64,000 bases of DNA. It comes from Chrysomallon squamiferum (lineage: Eukaryota; Mollusca; Gastropoda; Neomphalida; Peltospiridae). Shown one piece after another: positions 33,794-62,995 of this stretch. Position 1 is the first letter of the stretch. The number at the start of each line of letters is the position of its first letter. The notes under the pieces are model-generated. The model was not told where the DNA came from and made no database searches. It saw only the letters and a program-made list of their open reading frames with translations. Position numbers and translations under genes: made by a program. The stretch is taken from positions 36,525,183 through 36,589,182 of the forward strand of contig CM022671.1 of the NCBI GenBank assembly GCA_012295275.1, written 5' to 3'.

Positions 33794-34278
33794 CATTTCC
33801 ATAAAAATATGCAACAGAAATGCTTTAATTATAAAATGTTGCAGCAGTGTTTTGACAATTAATCTCGCATATCGATATCATGGGCATGTGTATGAAACTA
33901 TAACGTCACAAACGTGTGTGTATTATAAATATATATATTTTTAAACTTATCTTTGTCAAATAGTTCGCATGCTCTAATGTCTAACCATAACATTTATACA
34001 TATATATATTTTAAAATAACAGCAACAAAGTGATAATAATAATAATAAATAAAATAAAAATACTCAGCAATATTGTCACATGAACCCATATTTTGTTACA
34101 AAATTAAAATAATAATAAAATCAAGTCAGTTTTTCTTTTTCTTTTTTTCTTACATAAAACTGCACTTTACAGTTTAAAATAAATTATTTGGAATTATTTA
34201 TTTTTTGTAAGGATTACAACATTTGCTCTTCTTTTATCTTACTATATTTATTTTAAATATATATTTTGATTTTTCAGC

Positions 34279-35179
34279 ATGGTTAGGCCAGACATTATGG
34301 TAAATGTCTGGTTTGTTTTGATTATTTTATTCGACTGTTATGTCTGCTGTTTCCAGTCATGGAAGGATTTAAATTTACCTGAAGAACATTTGCCATATTT
34401 CTTTACTAACAATCCTGAGCTGAAGGAGAAATGTTTGTCTGATTCATCATGTCCATATCAGGTGAGTAAATGTAATAAGTTTATAACAGAGCTAGATTTA
34501 ATGTTAGACACATACCAGGTGAGTAAATGTAATAAGTTTATAACCAAGCTAGGTTTAATGTTAGACACTCTGGTTGATTGACTGGTCATGGTTCTTCTAA
34601 AATGCTGACAGTAAGGAGTAGTAAAAAACCCAGAGAAGACTTGGTGTAAAGAACTTTTAGTTTTACAACCATAAGAGAAGTAAATGTTTTAAGTGTTAAC
34701 AAGATAATAAGACTTGAGTAATACATGTTAGGCTGAGTTGTTGTATTTATATGTAGACATAATCACTGATATAACTGAGAGAACCATTATAATAAGTTTT
34801 ATTATAATACAGTAGTAAGTAAACATTGTTTTACTATAATACAGTAGTAAGTAAAAGTAATAAGTAAACATTGTGTGTAAGTTTTATTTTGTTCTCTTCA
34901 GCATATTGCTAATATAAGAAAATGTTGGGGATATGAAAAAGGCTGTAAAAAGAAAAACAGAATGAGTTTTCCACGTTGTCCCGAAGAGGCCAATGGATGG
35001 TAAGAGTTTATACAATCTGTATTAAGTTGAAACATAATGTTGTGTGACAGAAAATGCCAGTTATTTAAGTATGACAGAGTTAGAAGGAAGATTTAATATC
35101 TCGACACTTCCAAAAATCAATCTCATTGGATGTTATTAAAATTTTCAATTTTTATTTTAATTTTTTTGTTGTTTTTTTG

Positions 35180-35211
<32 letters not shown>

Positions 35212-38200
35212 CATTAATAGTGTTGTTGTTGTTGTTGTTGTTTCAAGAGAAAAGAAGAGAGGTAGTGATAAAGTGCACAGATCGTTGTTTTAAGAAACTG
35301 TTTTTCCAGGGCAGATTCTAAGTCTGAGCAGATAGAAAAGTTTTGGATATCTGCTGACTTTGGTTACATCAGTGAACAAAAGAAAGAACTGAAAACATTT
35401 TGTACAGCACATGACAAGGTTGGTTTTTGGGGATTTTTTAAAATGTTAAGGAAATCTTTGTTTTTTTTGTAGCATACATCATGATTATTAAGTTATTTAA
35501 AATCTTTCATCTGTAGTATAGTTTTTAGTTTCCCAACTCTTTTAATGTAATATATACATACCAAATGTTACTGATTTGTTTGTGTTAGAAGTAAAATCCT
35601 TTCTTAATATTGTTTTGTTCTGAGAATATACAATTTGTATACATAAAAAAGAAATTTTTCTATTTTTTTAAATTAAATTTTATTTTTTACATTTTGATTT
35701 AGGATGATTCAAGTCTGGCTTGTGTTAAGTATTTCAGATACTGCAGGGCGACTAACATTTACATGGATTTCCGTAAATCCAGCATCAAGTCAGGAACAGA
35801 CAGGTGTGTGTGTGACAGGTTACTGTAAGAATGTGTGGATCAAGTCAGGAAGAGACAGGTGTGTGTGTGTGTGACAGATCACTGTAAGAATGTGTGGATC
35901 AAGTCAGGAAAAGACAATGTGTGGATCAAGTCAGGAACAGACAGGTGTGTGTGTGTGTGACAGATCACTGTAAGAATGTGTGGATCAAGTCAGGAACAGA
36001 CAGGTGTGTGTGTGTGTGTGACAGATCACTGTAAGAATGTGTGGATCAAGTCAGGAACAGACAGGTGTGTGTGTGTGTGTATGACAGGTCACTGTAAGAA
36101 TGTGTGGATCAAGTCAGGAACAGACAGGTGTGTGTGTGTGTGACAGATCACTGTAAGAAAGTGTGGATCAAGTCAGGAACAGACAGGTGTGTGTGACAGA
36201 TCACTGTAAGAATGTGTGGATCACAAAATATTTAATAAATTATGTGCCTGATTCTGCTTTATGTAACAGTGCAGTGTATAAAAGAGTCCATGTTACATTT
36301 GGTGGTTAACAATATCTGGGAATTGTTACTTGCAAACAAATTTTTTATTTATTTTTTTTTTTCTTTTTTTTGTGTGTTCTTATTACAAGAATTAACATTT
36401 TTGCTAACTTTAATCACATTGTCTTGATAATTTGGGTGCAGAAAATATTTTATCCCTTTACAACTGCCATTTTTTGTTTAGCAGACAGAAGATGTGGGTT
36501 TATTTCTGACAGATGTGGAAGCAGTTGGAGTGAACTGCTCTGACCTGTATGTCATAGTGTCACAAATACAGGAAACTGGTGCCCAGATATAGTTAACTAC
36601 CATTCTTTTTCTTTCGTTATAATACTTCATTAAAAAAAGACAGAAAGCTTTTGATTATATTTACTTCTAATGGATTTAACATATATTTAACCGCTAGTAA
36701 ATTAGAAGATGAATGTTTTTTACAGATACAGAGAGGACATACTTAAAACAGGAGATATTGGTGGACACTGTAAATTGAAAAAAGAAGCCATTAAGAAGGA
36801 AGGTGAACACAAAAGTCCTCTCCAGTCTTGGTGAGCAAATTTTAATGTCTTCAGTTGTGTATGGAAGTCTGGTAAGTGCTCAGTAAATATCAGTAAGATA
36901 TTGGAATTATTTGTAATCATTTGGGGAATTGTAAATATTATGTTGTTAAAAGTGTGAACTATGATAGGTAATTATTATTAAATATTACGTTGTTAAAAGT
37001 GTGAACTATGATAGGTAGTTACTATTAAATATTATGTTGTTAAAAGTGTGAACTATGATAAGAAGTTATTATTGAATATTATGTTGTTAAAAGCGTGAAC
37101 TATGATAGGTAGTTATTATTAAATATTATGTTGTTAAAAGTGTGAACTATGATAGGTAGTTATTATTAAATATTATGTTGTTAAAAGTGTGAACTATGAT
37201 AGATGCTATGTTTTTAAAGGTTTGCTGAACTGGAGAACTATTCACAGTTGGATTTTCACCCACTGAAAGACAAACAGTGTGACATCACAATACATAAACC
37301 AGCTTACCTTATTAAGTTAGATGCAGGTATTAGAGTTTTACCATCTTAATGATTATATAGAAATTTTACCAAGTTAATAAAAATATAACAAGTTAATGAC
37401 AAGATAAAAATGTACTGGTTTCAGTTCTCAGTACAGTAATAGTAATTGGTAAAGTAAAATTTGTGTGTTTCAGGAATAAACATGTACCACCACTTCTGTG
37501 ATTTTGTCAACTTGTATCTCTCCCAGCACTTCAACAACACCTTCACTACCGATGTTGTCATTGTAGTGTGGGACACAGTGAGTAAATTATAATATTAGAT
37601 TAACTCAGTGGTATGTGATACAATGAGTTAATTATAATATTAAATCAATCAATAGTATGTGATACAGTGAGTTAATTATAATACTAAAATAACACAATAG
37701 TGTGATACAGTGAGTTAATTATACTATTAAATTAACACAGTTGTGTGATACAGTGATCTAATTATAATATTAAATTAACACATTAGTATGTGATACAGTG
37801 ATCTAATTATAATATTAAATTAACACATTAGTATGTGATACAGAGATCTAATTATAATATTAAATCAGCACAGTTGTGTGGGATACAATGAGTTCATTAT
37901 AACATTAAATGAACAATAGTGTATGGTAATGAGTTAATTATAATATTAAATTAAAAGTAGTGCGTGATACAGTGAGTTAATTATAACATTAAATCTTTTT
38001 GCTGTGTACATGTGTTAAAGTAATTATAAAAAGAATATTGTTATTTGTGTGTATGTGTAAATGTATTTGTATACTTTAAAGGAGTGACGATATTGTTTGT
38101 GATACATAACAAATTTATATTTTAGAGTGGATTGCACTATGGAGATTTCTTTGATGTTACTTGGAAAGCTTTCACAGACCAGCCTGTTTTATATCTCAAG

Positions 38201-41200
38201 CATTTTGATGGTAAACGTGTGAGTTATATTTTTCGCTCAGTTACTGCAATATTGGCTCCAGTGTTAAAAAAACTCATCTAAACTGAATGTCTCAGTATTT
38301 GCTTTCAGTAACAAGTCAGTAATATAACATAAACCATTACATCGCTTAAATCTGGATCAGTTTGAAAAAAAAGAGGAATAAAAACAGTATAATTGAATGT
38401 TTTTAACAGTTAATTTATTCATTCTTAATGTATTGAATATACCAATTCACTGTTCCATTACAAGAGTAAATGAATAAATAAAAAGTTAAAATCAGAATGA
38501 AATTAAATGCAAAATGTATTTTAAATCTTAATTTTGTTGATCATTTTTTACAGAAGTTTTTATTATGTTGAATCCTATATTTTTAAAACTAATTAAAAAT
38601 TATTATGTTACATTTAAAAGCTCTGCTGTGGCTTATTTAGAAATATATATTGAATTAAAAAAGTGAATTTCTTTTCTGTTAACAAGGTCTGTTTTCGAGA
38701 TGCGGTTTTTTCATTCCTGGCCCGAATGCGATACGGCTTGTACTACAACATGCCTCTGGTAACAATCACATTATTTTACTAGTTTTTATCATTAATCTGT
38801 GATGTACTTACAGTCTGTGTGTGTGTGTGTGTGTGTATAAATGTTTGAATTCATGCTGAACTTTGTGCAGTGGAAGACTTTATCAACAAGAATGTGATTC
38901 TTTACAGCCCTTATTCTTATAAACTGTAAGAATTTCAGTTAAATGTTTTCTCTTTACTCATGTTATTTCCAGATTCCTGGTTGCTATGGCAGCAGTCTTA
39001 TCAGAGCGTTCAGTCAGCATATTCTTCACAGACTGGGTGTACCACAGACTGGTCCACTGGTTGGTGATTTGATCACTGTTCTGAGCATAGTTGTGTGTGG
39101 GTGTGTGGATACGTGGGATAATCTGAATGGTGACACTGGGTAGGGTGTTGACAAAAAAAGAATAGGGAGGATGACAAATAGTGATACGGGTGTGGTAATG
39201 TTACATGGTGGGGTGTTCATCAGTAGGGAGGTGATAATATAGTGGGTGAGGTGATAATGTAGTGTGTGAGGTGATAATATAGTGCGTGGGGTGATAATAT
39301 AGTGGGTGAGGTGATCATATAGTGGATTAGGTGATAATGTAGTGTGTGAGGTGATAATATAGTGCGTGGGGTGATAATATAGTGGGTGAGGTGATCATAT
39401 AGTGGGCAAGGTGATCATATAGTGGGTGAGGTGATCATATAGTGGGTGAGGTGATCATATAGTGAGTGAGGTGATCATATAGTGGGCAAGGTGATCATAT
39501 AGTGGGTGAGGTGATCATATAGTGGGTGAGGTGATCATATAGTGGGTGAAGTGATCATATAGTGGACGAGGTGATCATATAGTGGGTGAGGTGCATCTTA
39601 ATTTGTCTTCTGTCCTTCTACTTCAAATGATAATTGCAGATAAAGGGAGGTTTTGGAATTTATCTTTCTTAATTCTTTTTATTCTTTTTCATAGAAGTGT
39701 TTTTGAGTGATTGATTATCTTCTGTTAACTCAGTTTCTGCAGTTGTTTTTACACAGTTTGAAAGTTTGATACTTATCTCAACATGTTGATGTGAAGATTT
39801 GACCAAGCGTTGTTCTGTTTCAGGAGCGTAAAATAAGAGTGACGTTGTTGATGAGAAACACGAAGTACAGAAACATTTTAAATGCAGATGAGGTATTTTG
39901 TTCTAACAAACTGTAGCTGTAGTGAAACGCTGCAATATCAGTCAGTGTCCTGTTTGAACTGTTACTCGTGTGTTTAGAATAGCAAATGCAGGGTGGAATA
40001 ATTGTAAATTTTAATATTCGTGAGTAGATGTTGAGCAGAGACTCATGGCTGGTGATTTGGTTGTTTAGTCAGTGTGAAATACTGTGACGAGAGATTTTTA
40101 AATGGTTTTCTTTCTTAGTTTTCATTCTACAGTTTTGTGTCTATCAGAAGATGACAGTAAAATTATTGTACTTTAATCAACTAAAAATTGGAAACACAAA
40201 ATGATGTGTAATATATGTAAAACATGTATCAGTTATTCATGATTACATGGTCCAGACGTTAATTTGCTGTTTCCACTGACGTTTCACGTTTGTTTTTAAA
40301 ACAGATCATTTCCGCTTTAAAGACTGTTGGAGAATTTGATGTGACAATGGTAGAGTTCAACCAGTGAGTTTTTATTTTTCTTTGTCATCTACATTACACA
40401 AAAAGCAAAGTGTTCAGCATTTTTCTTTACAGACATTTGAAATAAACTCATTTTTATCTCCTATGACATTTGCTCCAAAGTCGTTCTTGCATAAACAGGG
40501 GTCATATTAACCTCTTTAGCATGTCCTATGTTTGCTGTGATTGTTTTGGTACACTGTTAAAAACAAAAGTCTGTCTTGTTTTCATCAGACCTTGTCTACT
40601 TCAAATACAGTAAATTACTAAATGTTTTGTCAATAGAGTTAGCAACAGATAAATAAATAATAAAGTTTATAATAATGAAGTATACCTATAGCAGAAATAT
40701 TGACAGCATTGTTTATAATGATAATAATAAAATAAAACACTTTTTATTTTTAGAAGCATAGCCTTTAAAGACCAGCTCATGGTAGGTAGACAGTTATTTC
40801 ACAAAGTATATAAGTAAAAAATGTATGTAATGTATGAATTTCAGAATTGTTTTCATTAATAGAGCTGATTTTCAAGATAGTATTCTTAGGTGTATGTTCT
40901 TTGCATTCTTTATTGCTATTAATTGTAGATTTCTTTTTAGATTTGTCACATTGTATTTTGCCAATTTTTCACTTGGTGTATATTCTAAATTTCATACATT
41001 GTATTATTTAAATTGCTTATTTTTTTCCACATTATTTCAAGAATATTATAATTTATATATTTTCTAGATTTCTCACAACACTGATATTCTGACTGGTGTA
41101 TTTTCTAGATTTCTCACAACAGTGATATTCTGATTGGCATTCATGGAGCTGGTCTCACACACATGTTGTTCCAACCTGACTGGGCTGTGATCATGGAAAT

Positions 41201-41977
41201 GTAAACCTATGTTACTACACACATTCATTTTTTTCATATTTTATATACTGAAAGTCTATAAGAAATAGAACAAACCAAGATGTAATCACTCTCTTACTAT
41301 TAATATATTGTAGGCTACTCCAATCTCAGATAATTGTAGGTGTTGTATTGTTGATGTTAATGCTTATTAAACAATATTAATTTAATGCTTTTTAAATGAT
41401 ATTAATTTAATGCGTATTAAACAATATATATTTTTAATCATAATGGCTGACACAAATCATGTTATTAAAGAAACAATACTGTCCAAAAGAAATTTTTTGC
41501 CACTAATATGTTTCAAGCTTGGTTTTATTTGAAGGATTTGCTATTAATGGTTTCTGTAATGAATGGTGGGTAATTTAAACTTAACATCATTTTCAATGTT
41601 TTCAGCTACAACTGTGAGGACGCCAGCTGCTACTTTGACCTGTCTCGACTCCGAGGTATCAAGTACATAACCTGGGAAAAGAAAGACAAACTATTTCAAC
41701 AAGATGAGGTTTGTTTGTCTGTCTGTGCATGTGTGTGTGTGTGTGTTTTTTCATACAAATACATGATGCATCTGTATGAATGATGTTTAAATTGTCTATT
41801 TTTTTTGTTTATTAATTGCAGGGACATCATCCATCACTGGGAGCTCATGCCAAGTTCACCAACTATGCTTTTAATGTTGAAGAAGTCTTGAGACTTGTCT
41901 TCAAGGCAGCAGATCATGTTCGCACTCACCCAAAGTTTGTGGAAAAGAGAAAATTAAAGATTAAAGATGAACTTTGA
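34279..41977 (+). CDS. EOGT: EGF-domain-specific O-linked N-acetylglucosamine transferase (EOGT)
   Basis: Coding exons: 34279-34461, 34902-34999, 35310-35418, 35703-35803, 36726-36830, 37220-37326, 37474-37577, 38126-38218, 38687-38758, 38973-39059, 39824-39892, 40305-40363, 40754-40781, 41109-41200, 41606-41708, 41822-41977. Phases agree throughout, giving 521 residues (human 527). The N-terminus is a signal sequence ([19 protein letters not shown]). Family landmarks: [63 protein letters not shown] and HGAGLTH (about residues 417-423). It ends KDEL, an ER-retention signal. EOGT transfers GlcNAc from UDP-GlcNAc to Ser/Thr of folded EGF repeats in the ER lumen, notably of Notch receptors and matrix proteins (GT61 family). 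The ATG follows an acceptor directly (ttttcag then C), so the 5' UTR is interrupted by an intron. Confidence 0.97.
34455..34569 (+). repeat. 57-bp tandem duplication of the EOGT exon 1 donor
   Basis: The end of exon 1 (catatcag) plus gtgagtaaatgtaataagtt and the following bases is repeated once, 57 bases later, as cataccag plus gtgagtaaatgtaataagtt. The second donor (gt at 34519) is equally strong and the interval is open in frame. Its use would insert 19 residues starting [19 protein letters not shown] after CPYQ. Confidence 0.92.
35784..36225 (+). repeat. About 60-bp minisatellite copied from the EOGT exon 4 donor junction
   Basis: The last 20 exon bases, ATCAAGTCAGGAACAGACAG, and the gtgtgtgtg donor are repeated about seven more times (copies near 35839, 35897, 35922, 35980, 36044, 36109, 36168), separated by acagatcactgtaagaatgt. 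Most copies keep the CAG-gtgtgt donor intact. The third copy has lost it (gacaatgtg). Confidence 0.95.
36935..37219 (+). repeat. 46-bp minisatellite running into the EOGT exon 6 acceptor
   Basis: About six units containing ttatgttgttaaaagtgtga plus actatgatag. The last unit grades into the true acceptor, ctatgtttttaaag then GTTTGCTGAACTGGAG, which aligns with the repeat (tatgttgttaaaag then tgtgaactatgatag). The array thus appears to include copied acceptor and exon start. Confidence 0.8.
37566..38000 (+). repeat. About 44-bp minisatellite copied from the EOGT exon 7 donor junction
   Basis: The junction reads GTGTGGGACACA then gtgagtaaattataatatta. Around ten diverged copies follow, of the form tatgtgatacagtgagttaa plus ttataatattaaattaacac. 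Several keep CAGTGAGTT, a usable-looking donor. Confidence 0.88.
39215..39595. repeat. 20-bp minisatellite in EOGT intron
   Basis: About 18 units of gtgatcatatagtgggtgag with variants (gtgataatat, gtgcgtgg). Lies in the intron after exon 10, about 155 bases from the donor; no exon bases copied. Confidence 0.95.
41058..41139 (+). repeat. 41-bp tandem duplication of the EOGT exon 14 acceptor and exon start
   Basis: The sequence tattttctag plus ATTTCTCACAACASTGATAT and a few more bases occurs twice, with acceptors ending at 41067 and 41108. Only the second gives the family reading frame ([18 protein letters not shown]). The offset of 41 is not a multiple of three, so use of the first acceptor would shift the frame. 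Confidence 0.92.
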
Positions 41978-41993
41978 CAGAATTTACACCTTT

Positions 41994-42312
41994 GTTTTCT
42001 ACAGTAACACAAGTTTTCTACAGTAACACACAAGTTTTCTTCAGTAACACACTAGTTTTCTACAGTAACAGGTTTTCTACAGTAACACACGTTTTCTACA
42101 GTAACAAATCATCTACAGTAACACAGGTTTTCTAAAATAAGCTGTGTTACTGTAGAAAATCTTATAGTAAAGCTGTGTTACTGTAGAAAATCTGTTTTCT
42201 ACAATAACAGATTTTCTACAGTAATACACAGGTTTTCAACAATAACAGATTGTCTACAGTAACAGCTTTTCTACAATAACAGATTGTCTTCAGTAACACA
42301 AGTTTTCTACAG
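41994..42312 (+). repeat. 18-20-bp repeat with inverted copies in the EOGT 3' UTR
   Basis: Starting about 17 bases after the stop codon there are about 14 copies of ttttctacagtaacacaa or similar. At 42132-42190 two copies are in reverse orientation (ctgtgttactgtagaaaa). Direct and inverted copies in one transcript can fold into strong hairpins. Confidence 0.9.
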
Positions 42313-42600
42313 TGATCAAGCTGAGCAGCTGTTTTTACTGTTTGTCATTTCACATTTGTTGTTTGTAAGGCAGGGTTGAAACAACATTTTCTAGGACAGG
42401 TTAAATATTTGAATTTTCTGATACTAACTGAAATATATTTACATATTTATTTACACATTCTAGTCAGAATAATTAGGTTTCAGTGCCTTACAGTTACAAA
42501 AAAAAAAAAAAAATGTTTATGGAGATATTTTATTATTAATTTTCATATATTTTTATACAGTGTGATACCTAATGGCACTGTATAATATGTTTTTGTATGA

Positions 42601-42606
42601 AATAAA
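42601..42606 (+). terminator. Candidate poly(A) signal of EOGT
   Basis: AATAAA in the context tatgaaataaaaattttgtt, about 620 bases after the EOGT stop. It is the first well-placed signal after the 3' UTR repeat. Confidence 0.5.
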
Positions 42607-45600
42607 AATTTTGTTTAAAATCTACCACAAAGATAACATCAAATTGTTTATTCTACTATGACAAAAGATGTTTTTGAACTTAAATTAAGGGATGAACATT
42701 TCAAACTTGTTTTGATACACAGATATTTACTGAATGGTTAATAGTTTTAAGAAACAACAGCTTCATGCTGAAACCATTGTTAGCAGTGTGCAACAGTGTA
42801 TGTAACATTTTAATAAACATTACATAAAAGAATTCAAATATTATTTTTCAAACAATACAGAAGTATCAAGCAGACATCACTAAGAAACACGTTTATAAAA
42901 TTCATTATGTTAACTACTTTGTAGTAAAATATGCAGTAATCACTGACACAGCTAGCAATAATTCCACTGCATAATATATATCTACACACACACACACATA
43001 TATATACATACATACATGGAATTCGATATAACAATTATTATTATTATTATTAAATATAACAATTTTACTTAAAATTAACTTATTTCTAAAAGAGGGATTT
43101 CAGGATGTAGAAATTTAAGACTGTCAATTGGTTACTTAAAAGAGAGTTATTTCCCATTAATAATTATTATTTATCATTACGGGAAATAACTCTGTTTTAA
43201 ATAGCCTGTTAAGAGTTATCTAAAATTCTAAAACAGTTTGAGTATCCCTAAACCTAAACCGAAACCTTTCGAGCAGCAGAAATAGTGAAATTATACAGCT
43301 TTCAGATTGCTTTGTATACACAAACTTTATTTTATGCTCAAAATTATTAAAAATGGTACAAAAAATATCCTGTGCACTATTTGTATTGACTGTATATAAA
43401 ATTTGCATGGAATTCGTATTTAGACTTAGATCTATTCAGACTTTCTTCGTAAACACTTCCGGTTCCAAACATTTCGGATAAAGGATTTTCGACCTGTATA
43501 TACTAAAAATCATTCTTCTTTGTCCCTCGCCCTCTTCAACCTTCAGCTTTTTTTTTTTTTTTTTTTGTGTACACAGGTTTATGTATTTTTTATTTATTAT
43601 TTATCATTATTAATTTTTAATTTTTTTATTTATTTCTTTCTTTCTTTTATTATTATTATCTATTATTATTATTTTTTTTGACATGTTCCTTATTTGCATG
43701 CGGATTTTCAGTTTCAGTGCATACCTAAAAATGGGTATTTTTTTTTATTTTAATTTATTTTTTATTTTTTATTTCTAGTCCATACTTTTGTCCAAGCGGT
43801 CCCTAAAGAATATCGTATTCATATTATTTATGCATATTTTTATCGTGTGCCCCCACCTTGGCATGAATAATAACCGTTTGAATGGTGACCGCGATACATT
43901 TCTATCTCACTGTTCATCTTTGTACAAAAACTTTACCTTTAACGTTAAAATATCTTGATGCGTAATTATTTTTTTTAATGTAATTTTTTTTTTCAATTCT
44001 TTTTAATTCCACATAAAATTACCTTGAGATAAATAGAAATAAATAAAAATTCTGTGATACCTGAGTTAACACAAGGCTCTTATAAATGTGTGTGTGTGTG
44101 TGTGTGTGTAAACAATTGTAAACTCATCCATTGCTATTACCACTGTTACTACAGCTGTAACAACAACACGAAATAGTATTTAAAAGTTATGAGAAAATGA
44201 TAATTCTTTGTGTATAATTAAATATTTAAAATATTATTTAAAATTGTTTTCACCGGCACGTTATTGTGTTCAATGTTAGGTTAAAAACTAAGGACGATAA
44301 TTCACATCGTTGTTGCGGATTCCGCACAGCTTGTTAGTGAACAGGGCAAATGCTATATATATATATATATCAAAATTGAAAATGAATTATTTGATGATTT
44401 ATGAACGTTTTTTAACGATTACTTGACGTCAGACGTTTGAACTTTCAGAAGTATGAAGATGACAACTACGCGTCTCACGCAGGATGCTCGAATTACTGCC
44501 AGTCTGGAATGGACACGTCTGCCTACAATCTCTTCTCGTACAAAACAAAGTCACATTATTTTACAATAACCATTTTTTATAATATTTGTAAAAAAAACGA
44601 TGGCACTTCAAAAATAATGTGATTGAAATAGATTAATAAATAACTCAGACTAACTCTGGAGTTTCAGCAATTCGAAGAGACTCGACAACAGTTTGCGCTG
44701 TCGCATTTCTAACATTGGTTGTAGATCCATTTATTTATTTGCCTAGTAGTTGAATCAAACTCCGAATTTCATTAATGTTCATTAATGTTATTCATTAATG
44801 TTCTGAGCTGTGTATATATTTATATTTTAACAAATAAAAAATAAAAAAATGTCTACCAGACATGTGTACAAGTCTTTAATTTTGGTCTACCAGATTTTAC
44901 AACCTCTCAGTATACATGTGTACACGTTTCTAATTTTGGTCTACCAGATTTTACAACCTCTCAGTATACATGTGTACACGTTTCTAATTTTCGTCTACCA
45001 GATTTTACAACCTCTCAGTATACATGTGTACACGTTTCTAATTTTCGTCTACCAGATTTTACAACCTCTCAGTATACATGTGTACAAGTTTATAGACGTG
45101 TTTGTAAGATGCGATGGACAGAGGATTCGCTACCTCGGTACTGGTTATCCTGTTATACTGTTCCATGCACAGCTGAACACTGTGGCGTTTACGTTTATCG
45201 AGGTTTAATCCTTGAATCCACCGGCAAACCCTTTAGAACTGGCCTTATTGCTTACAGTTTGTTTTCTCCAGTTTTTATACAGCTAACAATGTGAAAAATA
45301 ATTTTCAGAGAGAAAGAAAAAAACACCCCCAAAAACCCAATAATAATAATAAATAACAAAAAAACGATTGAACAGCAATTGCATATAATAAAGTACGCTT
45401 TTATTGTGACGTAAAAATTATCAAATGAAAATCGTCTGCGAGCGAGATGAGTACACTGAGAATCAATACTGCAGTCAGTGGAGTATAACACAATTGTAAG
45501 ACAGTGACATTCACTACAAAGCAAACTCGTGAAAACGCCAAATGGTTCCTTAAAAGAAATGCAATTTACGGAAGTGATGGAAGTGACAGTTGCCGGTCGA

Positions 45601-45718
45601 GAACTACGCTAGACTGGTGGCCGGAGGCGTGTTACAGTCAGTTAACGCTCTGCGCATGACTGTTTGCACAGAGCCGTGGATATAATAGTATTGACACACA
45701 GAAACAAAGCGCTAGAAA
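42607..45718. other. Intergenic region between EOGT and the CA10-like gene
   Basis: AT-rich with no supported gene. A short exon-like block follows a ttgaactttcag at 44448, open to about 44622 and starting KYEDDNYASHAGCSNYC, but I recognise nothing in it and see no partner exon. A 54-bp array lies at 44862-45095. Just before the CA10-like start (45590-45700) composition becomes more CpG-rich, with CTGCGCATGAC (NRF1-like) at about 45651. Confidence 0.45.
44862..45095. repeat. 54-bp minisatellite, about four copies
   Basis: Unit gtgtacacgtttctaatttt followed by ggtctaccagattttacaac and ctctcagtatacat. The repeating ORF over it (period 18 codons) is a consequence of the unit length. Confidence 0.93.
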
Positions 45719-62794
<17,076 letters not shown>

Positions 62795-62995
62795 GTGAGT
62801 ATTTGAGTTATTAACTAACAACAGATCACTGAGAACCAACATAAACTTTCCTGACAAAGTGAACGTTTGAGTTATTAAACAATAGGTCACTTAGAGCTAA
62901 CATACGCTTTCATGACAACGTTTCTGAGTAATTAAGGAACAAAAGCTCACTTAGAAATAACATAATTTGAATTATTAAACAATAGAGCAGTTAGA

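Larger units (their letters stand above)
31971..34277. other. Spacer between the divergent NR2C and EOGT genes
   Basis: EOGT's first coding exon begins with an acceptor, so a non-coding EOGT exon should lie in this interval, possibly fired from a promoter shared with NR2C near 32000. I could not place its donor with confidence. The rest is AT-rich with TAA/TTA microsatellites at 32191-32266, 32746-32800 and 33765-33793. Confidence 0.4.

Noticed and set aside
43247-43267. Telomere-like CCCTAAACCTAAACC
   Set aside because: Only about three degenerate units; too short to call an interstitial telomeric repeat.
44437-44622. Exon-like block following ttgaactttcag
   Set aside because: Peptide not recognised, no donor with a compatible partner, and it belongs to neither neighbouring gene; kept only as a note in the intergenic entry.
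45681-45687. TATAATA before the CA10-like ATG as a TATA box
   Set aside because: It lies only about 35 bases before the ATG, leaving almost no 5' UTR; probably fortuitous.
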